Shown: positions 24,929 to 33,018 of the stretch, one piece after another | Position numbering within the stretch: position 1 is the first letter of the stretch | Layout of the letters: every line of letters starts with the position of its first letter | From: an uncultured Clostridia bacterium | Lineage (GTDB): Bacteria; Bacillota; Clostridia; Christensenellales; Borkfalkiaceae | Length of the DNA: 54,747 bases | Assembly (NCBI GenBank): GCA_904502225.1 | Contig: CAJGDO010000006.1 | Span: forward strand, 1-54,747 | Reading direction: 5' to 3' | Translations under genes and position numbers: made by a program | The notes under the pieces: model-generated | Seen by the model: the letters and a program-made list of their open reading frames with translations, nothing else | What the model was told of the DNA's origin: nothing | The model's database searches: none

Positions 24929-27421
24929 ATGTATTACGAAGCATTTTCAAGAAACGTAAACCAAGTTATAGATATGGCAACCGCACTTGCAAAACAAACG
25001 GGCTGTATGTATATAGGAAGCGAACACATTTTGTTCGGTTTAATAAGCGTGACTGATGGCAGAGCCTCTGCACTTTTAAGAGAGGCGGGCGTGGACGTTG
25101 ATAGGTTTATAGTTTACTATAAAAGAGGAATAATAAAAGACCTTGTAATTTCAGGCAACATGTTCACGGCAAGAACAAAGCGTTTGTTTGAAAACGCAGG
25201 GCAAATTTCGCTTAAGGCTCGTGCTGGATACGTTGGCACTGAACACCTTTTGCTTGCTCTTTTATTGCAAGATGACAGTATGGCTGTCGCTATTTTAAAG
25301 CAACTTAAAGTTGACGTTGACAGAATGACCAATGAACTTGCAGACTCTTTATTGAGTAATCAAGCAGGTGAATATGAAGATGAAGTGGAACAAGACCTTT
25401 CAGATTCTATTAGGGGTGCAAACGCAAACAATAGAGAAAAAATGTATGCAAACGCACCTGCAAAACAGGATTTGGGCGAAATTTCAAAGTTCGGCACAAA
25501 CTTAAACCAACTTGCACTTGAAGGCAAACTCGACCCTGTAATCGGCAGAAAGAACGAGATTGATAGGGTTATTCAAATTTTATCAAGAAGAACAAAAAAC
25601 AACCCGCTCTTAATAGGTGAACCGGGTGTTGGTAAAAGTGCAGTTGTCGAAGGGCTTGCACAAGCAATCGTTAAGGGCAACGTTCCTGAAATTTTGGCAG
25701 ATAAAATAGTTTTCTCGCTTGATTTAGCGGGTATGCTTGCTGGTGCAAGATATAGGGGCGACTTTGAAGAAAGACTTAAAAAGGCAATAGACACCGTTAA
25801 GCAAAACGGCAACATAATTTTATTCATTGATGAAATCCATAATATCGTTGGTGCGGGAAGCACGGGCGAAGGCAATATGGATGCTGCAAACATATTAAAA
25901 CCAATGCTTTCTCGTGGCGAACTTCAAACAATAGGTGCAACCACGCTTGATGAAAGCAGAAAATATATAGAAAAAGACAAGGCGTTGGAACGCCGTTTCC
26001 AAACCATAATGGTCGAAGCCCCAACAACCGAAGAAACGGTTGAAATCTTAAAGGGGTTAAGGGACAAATACGAATCGCACCACGGCGTAAGCATTCCTGA
26101 CGATGCAATTATTGCAGCCGTTTCACTTTCGGATAGGTATATTACCGATAGATTTTTACCTGACAAGGCAATCGACTTAATAGACGAAGCGTCTTCAAGG
26201 GTAAGGCTTGATAGTTATAACTCGCCACAAGAAGCAAAGCAAAAAGAAGCCGAACTAAACGCCTTGACAGCACAAAAGAACGATGCAAAAAGAAGGGACG
26301 ATTTAGAAAGAGCCATAAAGATTAACAAGCAAATTGAAGAAGTCAACCGTGAACTTGATGAAATCCGTGCAAAGGCCTCAAAAAACACTGTCAACCGTGA
26401 AAAACTTATGATAACGCCTGACGATATTGCAAAAATCGTAAGCAATTGGACGGGTGTTCCTGTGGTTAAATTAACCCAAACTGAAGCACAAAAACTTTTA
26501 GAGTTAGAAGAAACTTTGCACCAAAGAGTTATAGGTCAAGAAGACGCCGTTAAAGCCGTTTCTAATGCTATTAGAAGGGCTAGGGCGGGTTTAAAAGACC
26601 CAAAAAGGCCAGCAGGCTCGTTTATATTCGTTGGTCCAACAGGCGTTGGCAAAACCGAACTTTCAAAGGCTCTTGCCGAATCGGTTTTTGGCAGTGAAGA
26701 TAACATTATAAGAATTGATATGAGCGAATATATGGAAAAGCACGCCGTTTCAAAGATTATCGGTGCTCCTCCGGGATACGTGGGCTTTGATGAGGCAGGC
26801 CAACTAACTGAAAGGGTTAGAAGAAGGCCTTATTCGGTCGTTCTCTTTGACGAAATAGAAAAGGCACACCCAGAAGTTTTAGACATTATGCTTCAACTTG
26901 TTGATGAAGGAAGGCTTACCGACAATAAAGGCAGAGTTGTAAGTTTTAAGAACTGCATAATAATAATGACTTCAAACGTGGGTGCAACCGACGTTCAAAA
27001 CAAGCAATCGCTTGGCTTTATTGCAAACAAGTCAGCCGAGTATGAAAACATGTGCGAAAAGTATATGGATGCGTTAAAAGCGAAATTCCGCCCAGAATTC
27101 TTAAACAGGGTTGATGACATTATCGTGTTCCATAAACTTGAAAAACAAGACACGGCAAAGATTGCAAACATTATGCTTGCAAACTTAAGAAAGCGTCTTG
27201 CCGTTATGCAAGTCGAAATGCAAATTACCGACAACGCAATGGATTTAATCATTGAAAAAGGCTATGACAATAACTATGGTGCAAGACCGTTAAAAAGGGT
27301 TATCGGTCGCTACATTGAAGATAGGTTAAGCGAAGAAATCTTAAAGGGTGAACTAACCGAAAACAGCAAGATAGTTATTGATGCTTATGACGGAGAGTTT
27401 GTTTTTAGCAAGCAAGCGTAA
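24929..27421 (+). CDS. clpC: AAA+ unfoldase ClpC
   Basis: An 830-residue Clp/Hsp100 chaperone that delivers marked proteins to ClpP. Two N-terminal Clp repeats (about 1-145) form the domain known to bind phospho-arginine. AAA1 has Walker A GEPGVGKS at 230-237, and a middle coiled domain (about 430-490) identifies ClpC rather than ClpA. AAA2 has GPTGVGKT at 569-576. The C-terminal half carries the LGFIANK segment expected near the ClpP-binding loop. AAGGAG precedes the ATG, 2 nt after mcsB. Length is normal. Confidence 0.96.
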   Translation: MYYEAFSRNVNQVIDMATALAKQTGCMYIGSEHILFGLISVTDGRASALLREAGVDVDRFIVYYKRGIIKDLVISGNMFTARTKRLFENAGQISLKARAGYVGTEHLLLALLLQDDSMAVAILKQLKVDVDRMTNELADSLLSNQAGEYEDEVEQDLSDSIRGANANNREKMYANAPAKQDLGEISKFGTNLNQLALEGKLDPVIGRKNEIDRVIQILSRRTKNNPLLIGEPGVGKSAVVEGLAQAIVKGNVPEILADKIVFSLDLAGMLAGARYRGDFEERLKKAIDTVKQNGNIILFIDEIHNIVGAGSTGEGNMDAANILKPMLSRGELQTIGATTLDESRKYIEKDKALERRFQTIMVEAPTTEETVEILKGLRDKYESHHGVSIPDDAIIAAVSLSDRYITDRFLPDKAIDLIDEASSRVRLDSYNSPQEAKQKEAELNALTAQKNDAKRRDDLERAIKINKQIEEVNRELDEIRAKASKNTVNREKLMITPDDIAKIVSNWTGVPVVKLTQTEAQKLLELEETLHQRVIGQEDAVKAVSNAIRRARAGLKDPKRPAGSFIFVGPTGVGKTELSKALAESVFGSEDNIIRIDMSEYMEKHAVSKIIGAPPGYVGFDEAGQLTERVRRRPYSVVLFDEIEKAHPEVLDIMLQLVDEGRLTDNKGRVVSFKNCIIIMTSNVGATDVQNKQSLGFIANKSAEYENMCEKYMDALKAKFRPEFLNRVDDIIVFHKLEKQDTAKIANIMLANLRKRLAVMQVEMQITDNAMDLIIEKGYDNNYGARPLKRVIGRYIEDRLSEEILKGELTENSKIVIDAYDGEFVFSKQA

Positions 27422-27433
27422 AAGGGAACAAAA

Positions 27434-28228
27434 ATGCAAGTAGGTATATCAACCGCCTCGCTTTTCGGCAGAAAAACCACAGAAGAAGCATTGGAATTTT
27501 TGTCAAAAAGCAAAGTTTCGTGTGCGGAAATATTTTTAGAAAGTTATTGCGAATACAACGCCGAGTTCGGTGAACTTTTAAAAAGCGTTAAAGGCAATAT
27601 TGACGTTCACTCTGTCCACGTTTTAACCACACAGTTTGAGCCACAACTTTATAGCGTCAACCAAAGGGCAATGGCAGATTCGTTTAAACTTTTAGATATG
27701 GCAATGAGTTGTGCTGAAAAGGTCAATGCCAAGTACTATACCTTTCACGGTGGTGCAAGGTTTAAGAAAACGCCTATAAAGTTAAACTTTGACAGGGTTG
27801 GCGAGATTACGCAAAGGATTATCGACACTGCAAAGTCGCACAAAATAACCCTTGCTTATGAAAACGTGCATTGGGGATATTATAACTATATCGGATTTTT
27901 TAACGAAATTAAGAAAAGAACGGTCGGCTTAAAGGCAACGCTTGACGTTAAGCAAGCCCGCCAAAGCGGAATAGAATATAAAGACTTTATTGATGAAATG
28001 AAAGAAGATATAGTGACCGTGCATTTGTCGGACGTGGATGCTAACGGCAAAATGTGCTTGCCTGGTAATGGGATAACCGATTTTTACGATTTGTTCTCAA
28101 GGCTACATAACGTTGGGTTTAACGGTGCAATGCTTTTAGAAGTTTACCAAAACGATTATCAAACGTTTGACGAGTTGTTTTCTTCACTTGATTACGTGAA
28201 CAATTTAGCAAGTAAAATATTTAAGTAA
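27434..28228 (+). CDS. TIM-barrel sugar phosphate isomerase/epimerase family protein
   Basis: A 264-residue protein of the xylose-isomerase/AP-endonuclease-2 TIM-barrel superfamily. Metal-ligand candidates are in YTFHGGARF, LAYENVHWG and TVHLSDVDANGKMCLPGNG, the usual His/Glu/Asp positions. Members isomerise or epimerise sugars, but the substrate is not readable. It follows clpC by 12 nt, with AAGGGA before the ATG, and ends the run before a strong terminator. Confidence 0.85.
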   Translation: MQVGISTASLFGRKTTEEALEFLSKSKVSCAEIFLESYCEYNAEFGELLKSVKGNIDVHSVHVLTTQFEPQLYSVNQRAMADSFKLLDMAMSCAEKVNAKYYTFHGGARFKKTPIKLNFDRVGEITQRIIDTAKSHKITLAYENVHWGYYNYIGFFNEIKKRTVGLKATLDVKQARQSGIEYKDFIDEMKEDIVTVHLSDVDANGKMCLPGNGITDFYDLFSRLHNVGFNGAMLLEVYQNDYQTFDELFSSLDYVNNLASKIFK

Positions 28229-28234
28229 AATAAA

Positions 28235-28264
28235 AAAAAGACATTGAGCAATCAATGTCTTTTT
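28235..28264 (+). terminator. Terminator ending dnaB-clpC run
   Basis: AAAAAGACATTGA and TCAATGTCTTTTT form a perfect 13-bp stem with a GCAA tetraloop. Confidence 0.92.
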
Positions 28265-28293
28265 AGTTTGCAAAAACTAATAAAATCTCGCAC

Positions 28294-28326
28294 AAAAACT
28301 CTGCCGTAAAAACTTTTTAGGCAGAG
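28294..28326 (-). terminator. Terminator of spoVG
   Basis: On the minus strand CTCTGCC pairs with GGCAGAG, with an inner A-run/T-run helix possible, followed by TTTTT (complement of 28294-28298). Confidence 0.8.
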
Positions 28327-28354
28327 CGATATGAATAAAAATGCAAATTAAAGT

Positions 28355-28627
28355 TTATTCAACAGGTTTTGCTTTTTCTTCTTCAAAAGCAGTTAGTATT
28401 GCCTTAATAAGTTGTTCTCTCGTTTCAGTTTTAATAGGGTGGGCAATATCTTTATATTCGCCATCAGCAGTTTTTCTGCTTGGCATAGCGATAAAATAAC
28501 CTTCGTTGCCCTCGATAACCTTGATGTCGTGCACAACAAAGCAATCATCAAAAGTGACTGAAGCAACGCCCTTTAACTTACTGTCTTCTTTTTTGACAAT
28601 ACGAACTCTAACGTCTGAAATAACCAT
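28355..28627 (-). CDS. spoVG: Septation/sporulation regulator SpoVG
   Basis: A 90-residue nucleic-acid-binding protein. ISDVRVRIV at the start, then ASVTFDDCFVVHDIKVIEG and GYFIAMPSRKTADGEYKDIAHPI, are the family hallmarks. SpoVG binds RNA/DNA and affects septation, sporulation and virulence traits in Firmicutes; it also occurs in non-sporulating species. The start is the ATG after AGGAAGG; a TTG 18 nt earlier is less likely. It has its own promoter and is divergent from murC. Confidence 0.96.
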   Translation of the reverse strand: MVISDVRVRIVKKEDSKLKGVASVTFDDCFVVHDIKVIEGNEGYFIAMPSRKTADGEYKDIAHPIKTETREQLIKAILTAFEEEKAKPVE

Positions 28628-28657
28628 ACATAACCTTCCTATCAATATATTACGTTC

Positions 28658-28686
28658 ATTTTAGCATATTTTTATGCACTTTTCAA
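28658..28686 (-). promoter_or_regulatory. Promoter of spoVG
   Basis: Minus strand TTGAAA, 17-nt spacer, TAAAAT; the -10 ends 30 nt before the ATG. Confidence 0.8.
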
Positions 28687-28713
28687 TACTTTTTTTAAAA
28701 AAATTGCTGTTTT

Positions 28714-28749
28714 ATGAAAAAAAAGTGCTAAAAAACGCCATTTTTTCAT
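28714..28749 (+). repeat. Inverted repeat just upstream of murC
   Basis: ATGAAAAAA and TTTTTTCAT are perfect 9-bp arms, 10 nt before the murC ATG. No Shine-Dalgarno sequence is visible in this stretch. Confidence 0.45.
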
Positions 28750-28759
28750 AAATAATTGT

Positions 28760-30106
28760 ATGAATAACAGCAAATTCTTAAAAAATAGACAAAAGGTGCA
28801 TTTTATAGGTATTGGTGGGGTGGGAATGAGCGGTTTAAGTATCCACTTAAAAAACAAAGGTTTTGAGGTTAGTGGAAGCGATATTAGCCCAAAAAACGCC
28901 CTTTTTGTTCAAAAACAAGGCATAAAAGTGTATAAAAAACACAAAAAAAATAACCTTAAAAACGCCGATATAGTGGTTTATACGTCTGCAATAAATAAAG
29001 AAAACCCAGAATTTAGGGAAGCGAAAAAAAGGGGGCTAACCTTAATAAAAAGAAGTCAACTTTTAGGTCAAATTTTAGATGAGTTTAGCCTTTCAATAGC
29101 CATCAGTGGAAGCCACGGCAAAACCACCACAACCGATATGCTTTCTTGGGTTTTAATTGAAGTAGGGCTAGACCCGACCGTGTTTTTGGGTGGGGAAGAT
29201 AAATCGTTTGGGACTTATCGGTTTGGCAGAGGCAATATTGCCGTTGCCGAAGCGTGTGAGTATGAAAGAAACTTTCTTGACTTAAAACCCAAAATGTGCG
29301 TGGTTTTGAACGTGGATAACGACCATTTGGATACTTATAAAAATATGGGCGAAGTGATAAAAGCCTTTAAGTTGTTTATAGACGGCAGTGTTTCGATTAT
29401 CAATGCCGACGACAAAAATTCAAAGGACCTTATTTCGCAAACGAGCATAACTTTCGGCATTAAAAATAAGGCAAATTTCACTGCCAAAAACATAAGAAAA
29501 AACCCAAACGGATATTCGTTCAGTGCTTATCACGGCACACTTAAACTTGGCAGAATAAATCTTATGATAGACGGAAAGCATAACGTCTATAATGCATTAA
29601 GCGTTATTGCAGTTTGCCAAACGCTAAAAATACCGTTTGCCGTGCAAAAAAAAGCGATAGAAAGTTTTAGTGGGGTTAAAAGAAGAAACGAACCTTTGGG
29701 CGAAATTAAGGGCAAAAAAGTCTATGCAGATTACGCCCACCACCCAAGAGAAATAAGTGCAATGCTTCAAACTTTTGATAAAAGCCGTAAGCCGTTTATA
29801 ACAATTTTTCAGCCACACACTTATTCACGCACCGAACTTTTGATGAAAGAGTTTTTGGAGTGTTTTTCGTGTTGTTCGCCACTGATAATATATAAAACCT
29901 ATCCCGCACGGGAAAAGTATAATAAAAACGGCAGTGCAAAAACCTTATATAAAAACTTAAAGGCAAAGCAAAAGGGCGTTTTTTATGCGGGCAATAAAGG
30001 TGAACTAAATAAAAGGTTAAAGAAACTTTATAATGAATATGAAAACGTGTTGTTTTTGGGTGCTGGCGACATATATGACGTGGCAAAAAGCGTTATAAAA
30101 AACTAA
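28760..30106 (+). CDS. murC: UDP-N-acetylmuramate-L-alanine ligase
   Basis: A 448-residue Mur ligase adding L-Ala to UDP-MurNAc in peptidoglycan synthesis. It has the N-terminal VHFIGIGGVGMSGL (13-26), the ATP loop GSHGKTTTT at 117-125, the EACEYERNFLDLKP segment and C-terminal YADYAHHPREI. The short form without extension argues for MurC rather than the muropeptide ligase Mpl. The ATG has no purine-rich ribosome-binding site upstream, so initiation may be leaderless or weak. It stands alone, divergent from spoVG. Confidence 0.94.
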   Translation: MNNSKFLKNRQKVHFIGIGGVGMSGLSIHLKNKGFEVSGSDISPKNALFVQKQGIKVYKKHKKNNLKNADIVVYTSAINKENPEFREAKKRGLTLIKRSQLLGQILDEFSLSIAISGSHGKTTTTDMLSWVLIEVGLDPTVFLGGEDKSFGTYRFGRGNIAVAEACEYERNFLDLKPKMCVVLNVDNDHLDTYKNMGEVIKAFKLFIDGSVSIINADDKNSKDLISQTSITFGIKNKANFTAKNIRKNPNGYSFSAYHGTLKLGRINLMIDGKHNVYNALSVIAVCQTLKIPFAVQKKAIESFSGVKRRNEPLGEIKGKKVYADYAHHPREISAMLQTFDKSRKPFITIFQPHTYSRTELLMKEFLECFSCCSPLIIYKTYPAREKYNKNGSAKTLYKNLKAKQKGVFYAGNKGELNKRLKKLYNEYENVLFLGAGDIYDVAKSVIKN

Positions 30107-30130
30107 AATTATAAAATGGCAAGTTTTTGA

Positions 30131-30159
30131 TTGACAAGTTTATTTAGTGCTGATAAAAT
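30131..30159 (+). promoter_or_regulatory. Promoter of Dabb gene
   Basis: TTGACA, 17-nt spacer, TAAAAT; the -10 ends 26 nt before the ATG. Confidence 0.85.
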
Positions 30160-30185
30160 TAGAAAAAAACAAATGGAGTTTTGTT

Positions 30186-30485
30186 ATGGTTAAACATATG
30201 ATAATTTGGAAATTAAAGGACGAAATTGCAGATAAAAACGAGAGGGCAAGTCAAATAAAGTCGGCACTTGAAGGCTTAAACGGAAAGATAGAAGGGCTTA
30301 TAAATATGACCATTTTAACTGACAAATTTTCTTCATCTGCTGGCGATATTATGATGGATTCAACCTTTAAGGATGAAGCGTCGCTTCAGTATTATCAAAA
30401 CCACCCTTTGCACAAAGAAATTGCTAATAATTTGGTAAGGCCGTCCGTTCAAACACGACTTTCATTTGATTATCAAGAAAAATAA
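30186..30485 (+). CDS. Dabb (stress-responsive A/B barrel) domain protein
   Basis: A 99-residue single-domain protein: MVKHMIIWKLKDE at the start and the SLQYYQNHPLHKEIANNLVRP helix near the end match the dimeric alpha/beta-barrel (Dabb) family. Function is unknown; some members are stress-induced or have small-molecule cyclase-like roles. Start at the ATG 10 nt after TGGAG. It has its own consensus promoter and lies between murC and the dehydrogenase gene. Confidence 0.88.
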   Translation: MVKHMIIWKLKDEIADKNERASQIKSALEGLNGKIEGLINMTILTDKFSSSAGDIMMDSTFKDEASLQYYQNHPLHKEIANNLVRPSVQTRLSFDYQEK

Positions 30486-30513
30486 AAAAATGTAAAAAAT
30501 GTGCAACAATCGT

Positions 30514-30542
30514 TTGCATATTTTTCTTTTAAATAGTATTAT
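30514..30542 (+). promoter_or_regulatory. Promoter of dehydrogenase gene
   Basis: TTGCAT, 17-nt spacer, TATTAT; the -10 ends 40 nt before the ATG. Confidence 0.75.
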
Positions 30543-30582
30543 ATTAAGGAAATATTTAGGAAAATATTATGGAGTGTGAAAT

Positions 30583-31542
30583 ATGGTACAAAAAAAGAGG
30601 AAGATTTCAATTTTAGGTGCTGGCAACGTTGGTGCAACAATTGCTTATGCGTTGACCCTTCAAGGCGTGGCATCAGAAATCGTGTTGGTAGATATTAATA
30701 AGGAAAAGGCAGAAGGCGAAGCACTTGATATAGCACAATGTGCAGCATGCGTTCCTGCTTGCAAAATTTGGAGCGGGGAATATAGCGACGTTGCTGGTTC
30801 AGATATAGTAATAATTACTTTTGGTGTGGGCAGAAAACCTGGCCAAACCAGACTTGACCTTGCAGCAATCAACATTGGCATCTTAAAGAGCGTTATTAAA
30901 GACGTTGCGTTAATTGCACCAGACGCATTATACGTTGTTGTAAGCAACCCTGTTGACGTTTTGACATACGTTGTTATGCACGACACAGGTTTAAGCAAAA
31001 ACCAAGTTATCGGCACAGGCACACTTTTAGACTCTAACCGTCTTCAACAAGCCGTTGCAGATTACTGCAAAGTTGATGCATCTAACGTCACAGCATACGT
31101 TTTTGGTGAACACGGCGATGCTTGTATGGCTCCTTGGAGTTTATGCACCGTTTGTGGTATGCCTATCAGAGATTACTGCACAAAGATTATGGGCGTAAAT
31201 AAAGATGCCCTTGAAACCGAACTTGACAACATCTATAAAGGCATGGTTGCAGCAGGTTCAAAAGTTATTAAGGCAAAGGGTGCAACTTTCTATGCGATTG
31301 CAGCATCAACCGTTCAATTGGTTAAGGCTCTTATTGCTGACACAGAAACAATCCTTCCACTTGCAACTTATCTTGATGGCGAATACGGTGCAAAAAATCT
31401 TTGCACAGGCGTTTTGTGTAAGGTTGGTGGCACAGGCTTTAAGCAAATTGTTGAAGTTCCACTTCCAGAAGACGAAATGAAGTTGTTTTCTGAAAAACTT
31501 TGTGCTCTTGACAAAACTTTTGAAGCACTTAACGTTAGATAA
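30583..31542 (+). CDS. ldh: L-lactate dehydrogenase family (LDH/MDH) enzyme
   Basis: A 319-residue NAD-dependent 2-hydroxyacid dehydrogenase. The dinucleotide motif is GAGNVGATIAYAL (12-24), with catalytic Asp150, substrate Arg153 and His177 in GEHGD. Overall it reads like clostridial LDH. However, the mobile loop is GVGR84KPGQTR90: Arg84 sits where LDH normally has Gln (residue 102 in classical numbering), and Arg there is the malate dehydrogenase signature. Pyruvate-to-lactate activity is thus uncertain; oxaloacetate-to-malate is an equal possibility. GGAGTG precedes the ATG. It is a single-gene unit with its own promoter and terminator. Confidence 0.82.
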   Translation: MVQKKRKISILGAGNVGATIAYALTLQGVASEIVLVDINKEKAEGEALDIAQCAACVPACKIWSGEYSDVAGSDIVIITFGVGRKPGQTRLDLAAINIGILKSVIKDVALIAPDALYVVVSNPVDVLTYVVMHDTGLSKNQVIGTGTLLDSNRLQQAVADYCKVDASNVTAYVFGEHGDACMAPWSLCTVCGMPIRDYCTKIMGVNKDALETELDNIYKGMVAAGSKVIKAKGATFYAIAASTVQLVKALIADTETILPLATYLDGEYGAKNLCTGVLCKVGGTGFKQIVEVPLPEDEMKLFSEKLCALDKTFEALNVR

Positions 31543-31565
31543 TAACAAAACAAATATTATAAATA

Positions 31566-31601
31566 AATGCAGATACAAAAAAGTGTCTGCATTATTTTTT
31601 T
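31566..31601 (+). terminator. Terminator of dehydrogenase gene
   Basis: AATGCAGATAC and GTGTCTGCATT (one G.T pair) around an A6 loop, then a T-run. Confidence 0.85.
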
Positions 31602-31606
31602 ATTAT

Positions 31607-31630
31607 AAATTGTTGGTTTTTCAACAATTT
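31607..31630 (+). repeat. Hairpin immediately upstream of acyltransferase promoter
   Basis: AAATTGTTG and CAACAATTT are perfect 9-bp arms with a 6-nt loop, ending 2 nt before the -35 element. It has no T-run of its own, so an operator is possible. Confidence 0.45.
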
Positions 31631-31632
31631 GC

Positions 31633-31661
31633 TTTACATATTATACAAAATATGGTAATAT
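31633..31661 (+). promoter_or_regulatory. Promoter of acyltransferase gene
   Basis: TTTACA, 17-nt spacer, TAATAT; the -10 ends 20 nt before the ATG. Confidence 0.7.
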
Positions 31662-31681
31662 ATTAAATAGGGAGATAAATT

Positions 31682-32929
31682 ATGAAAAGACTTGGTAAAA
31701 GGTTTGATATGAACAAAAAACCTATCAAACCAAAATGGTATCTTAAAATAGTAGAATATGTGGCTGCTCCGTTTTATCTTTGGCTAAACAAGGGCAAGGT
31801 AAAGGTTGAAAAACAAGTTAAAAAGATAAAAGGTCCATATCTAATTTTGGCAACGCACGCATCGTTTATGGACTTTCCGCAAATAGTTTGTGGCATTATG
31901 CCAAGAACGACGGGTTGGGTAATGTCTGTTGAAGAGTTCAGGCGTGGAAATTGGCTTATGGGTGGAATTGGCGGAATGCCAAAAAGAAAGTTCACCCACG
32001 ATATAGTGACGGCTAAACATATATTATATTACCTAAAAAAATTAAAGCACACTTGCACAATTTTCCCAGAGGCAAGGTTTGAACTTGCAGGGGTAAACGA
32101 AAGGCTAGACGGTGCATTGGGCAAATTGTGTAAACTTGCAGGCGTGCCTGTGGTTATGTGCAAGGCATATGGCAACTTTATAAACTCGCCACAGTGGAGC
32201 AAACACCCTTATAGAAAAATTCGCCAAGAAGCACATATATATCAACTTTTAAGCAAAGAACAGTTGAAAGAAATGAGTGCAGAGCAAATCCAAGAAGTGA
32301 TTGAAAAGGCGTTTGTTAAGGACGAGTATAAGTGGCAAGTAGACAACAATTTACATACTAAATGTAAAGATAGGGCAGACGGGCTTTATAGAATTTTATA
32401 TAAATGTCCTGTATGTGGCAAAGAGTTTATGATGAACAGTGGCGGAAGTGAACTTTGGTGTGAGCATTGTGGTGCAAAATGGCAAATGGACACTTTAAGC
32501 AGGCTTAAAGGCATAAACACCGATAAAGGCTTTTCACATATTCCTGATTGGTATAATTGGGAAAGGGAAGAAGTTAGAAAGGAAGTTCAATCTAATACAT
32601 ATCGTTTTGAAGACGATATAAGAATTGAAGACTATTATAACTCAAAAATCGGCTGTATTCCTGTTGGGCAAGGGCACGTTGTTCACGATAAAAACGGCTT
32701 TACCATAACTGGCGTTGCTAATGGCGAGGTTTTTGAAATTAAAAAACCTGTTTCATCAATGTATTCAGTACATATTGAGTATGACTTTTTAGGGCGTGGC
32801 GATGCGTTTGACATTGCAACCGAAAAGACAACATATTTTATGTTCTTAAAAAATGGAAAAAACTATTTAACAAAAATGCACTTTGCAACCGAAGAATTAT
32901 ACGACTTTTACGTCAGAGATAAAAAGTAA
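31682..32929 (+). CDS. PlsC-type lysophospholipid acyltransferase with C-terminal zinc ribbon
   Basis: 415 residues. The N-terminal half is a PlsC acyltransferase with His59 and Asp64 of the HX4D motif (THASFMD), a GGIGGMPKR turn and the FPEARF acceptor motif. Such enzymes transfer an acyl group to lysophosphatidate or related lipids at the membrane. It continues with a four-Cys zinc ribbon (C242xxC245, C260xxC263) and a C-terminal domain of about 130 residues rich in beta-type sequence. That extension is not part of ordinary PlsC proteins (about 200-250 residues). GGGAG precedes the ATG. The substrate is unknown. Confidence 0.82.
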   Translation: MKRLGKRFDMNKKPIKPKWYLKIVEYVAAPFYLWLNKGKVKVEKQVKKIKGPYLILATHASFMDFPQIVCGIMPRTTGWVMSVEEFRRGNWLMGGIGGMPKRKFTHDIVTAKHILYYLKKLKHTCTIFPEARFELAGVNERLDGALGKLCKLAGVPVVMCKAYGNFINSPQWSKHPYRKIRQEAHIYQLLSKEQLKEMSAEQIQEVIEKAFVKDEYKWQVDNNLHTKCKDRADGLYRILYKCPVCGKEFMMNSGGSELWCEHCGAKWQMDTLSRLKGINTDKGFSHIPDWYNWEREEVRKEVQSNTYRFEDDIRIEDYYNSKIGCIPVGQGHVVHDKNGFTITGVANGEVFEIKKPVSSMYSVHIEYDFLGRGDAFDIATEKTTYFMFLKNGKNYLTKMHFATEELYDFYVRDKK

Positions 32930-32932
32930 AAG

Positions 32933-32963
32933 AAAAGGAAGGAAATGTTTTTCCTTCCTTTTT
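32933..32963 (+). terminator. Terminator of acyltransferase gene
   Basis: AAAAGGAAGGAAA and TTTCCTTCCTTTT form a 13-bp stem with loop TGTT, then Ts. Confidence 0.9.
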
Positions 32964-33018
32964 ATTTATGCCTTTTTTAGTGTGTAAAAATATTGTTTGT
33001 CTTAAATAGTTAAAGCAA

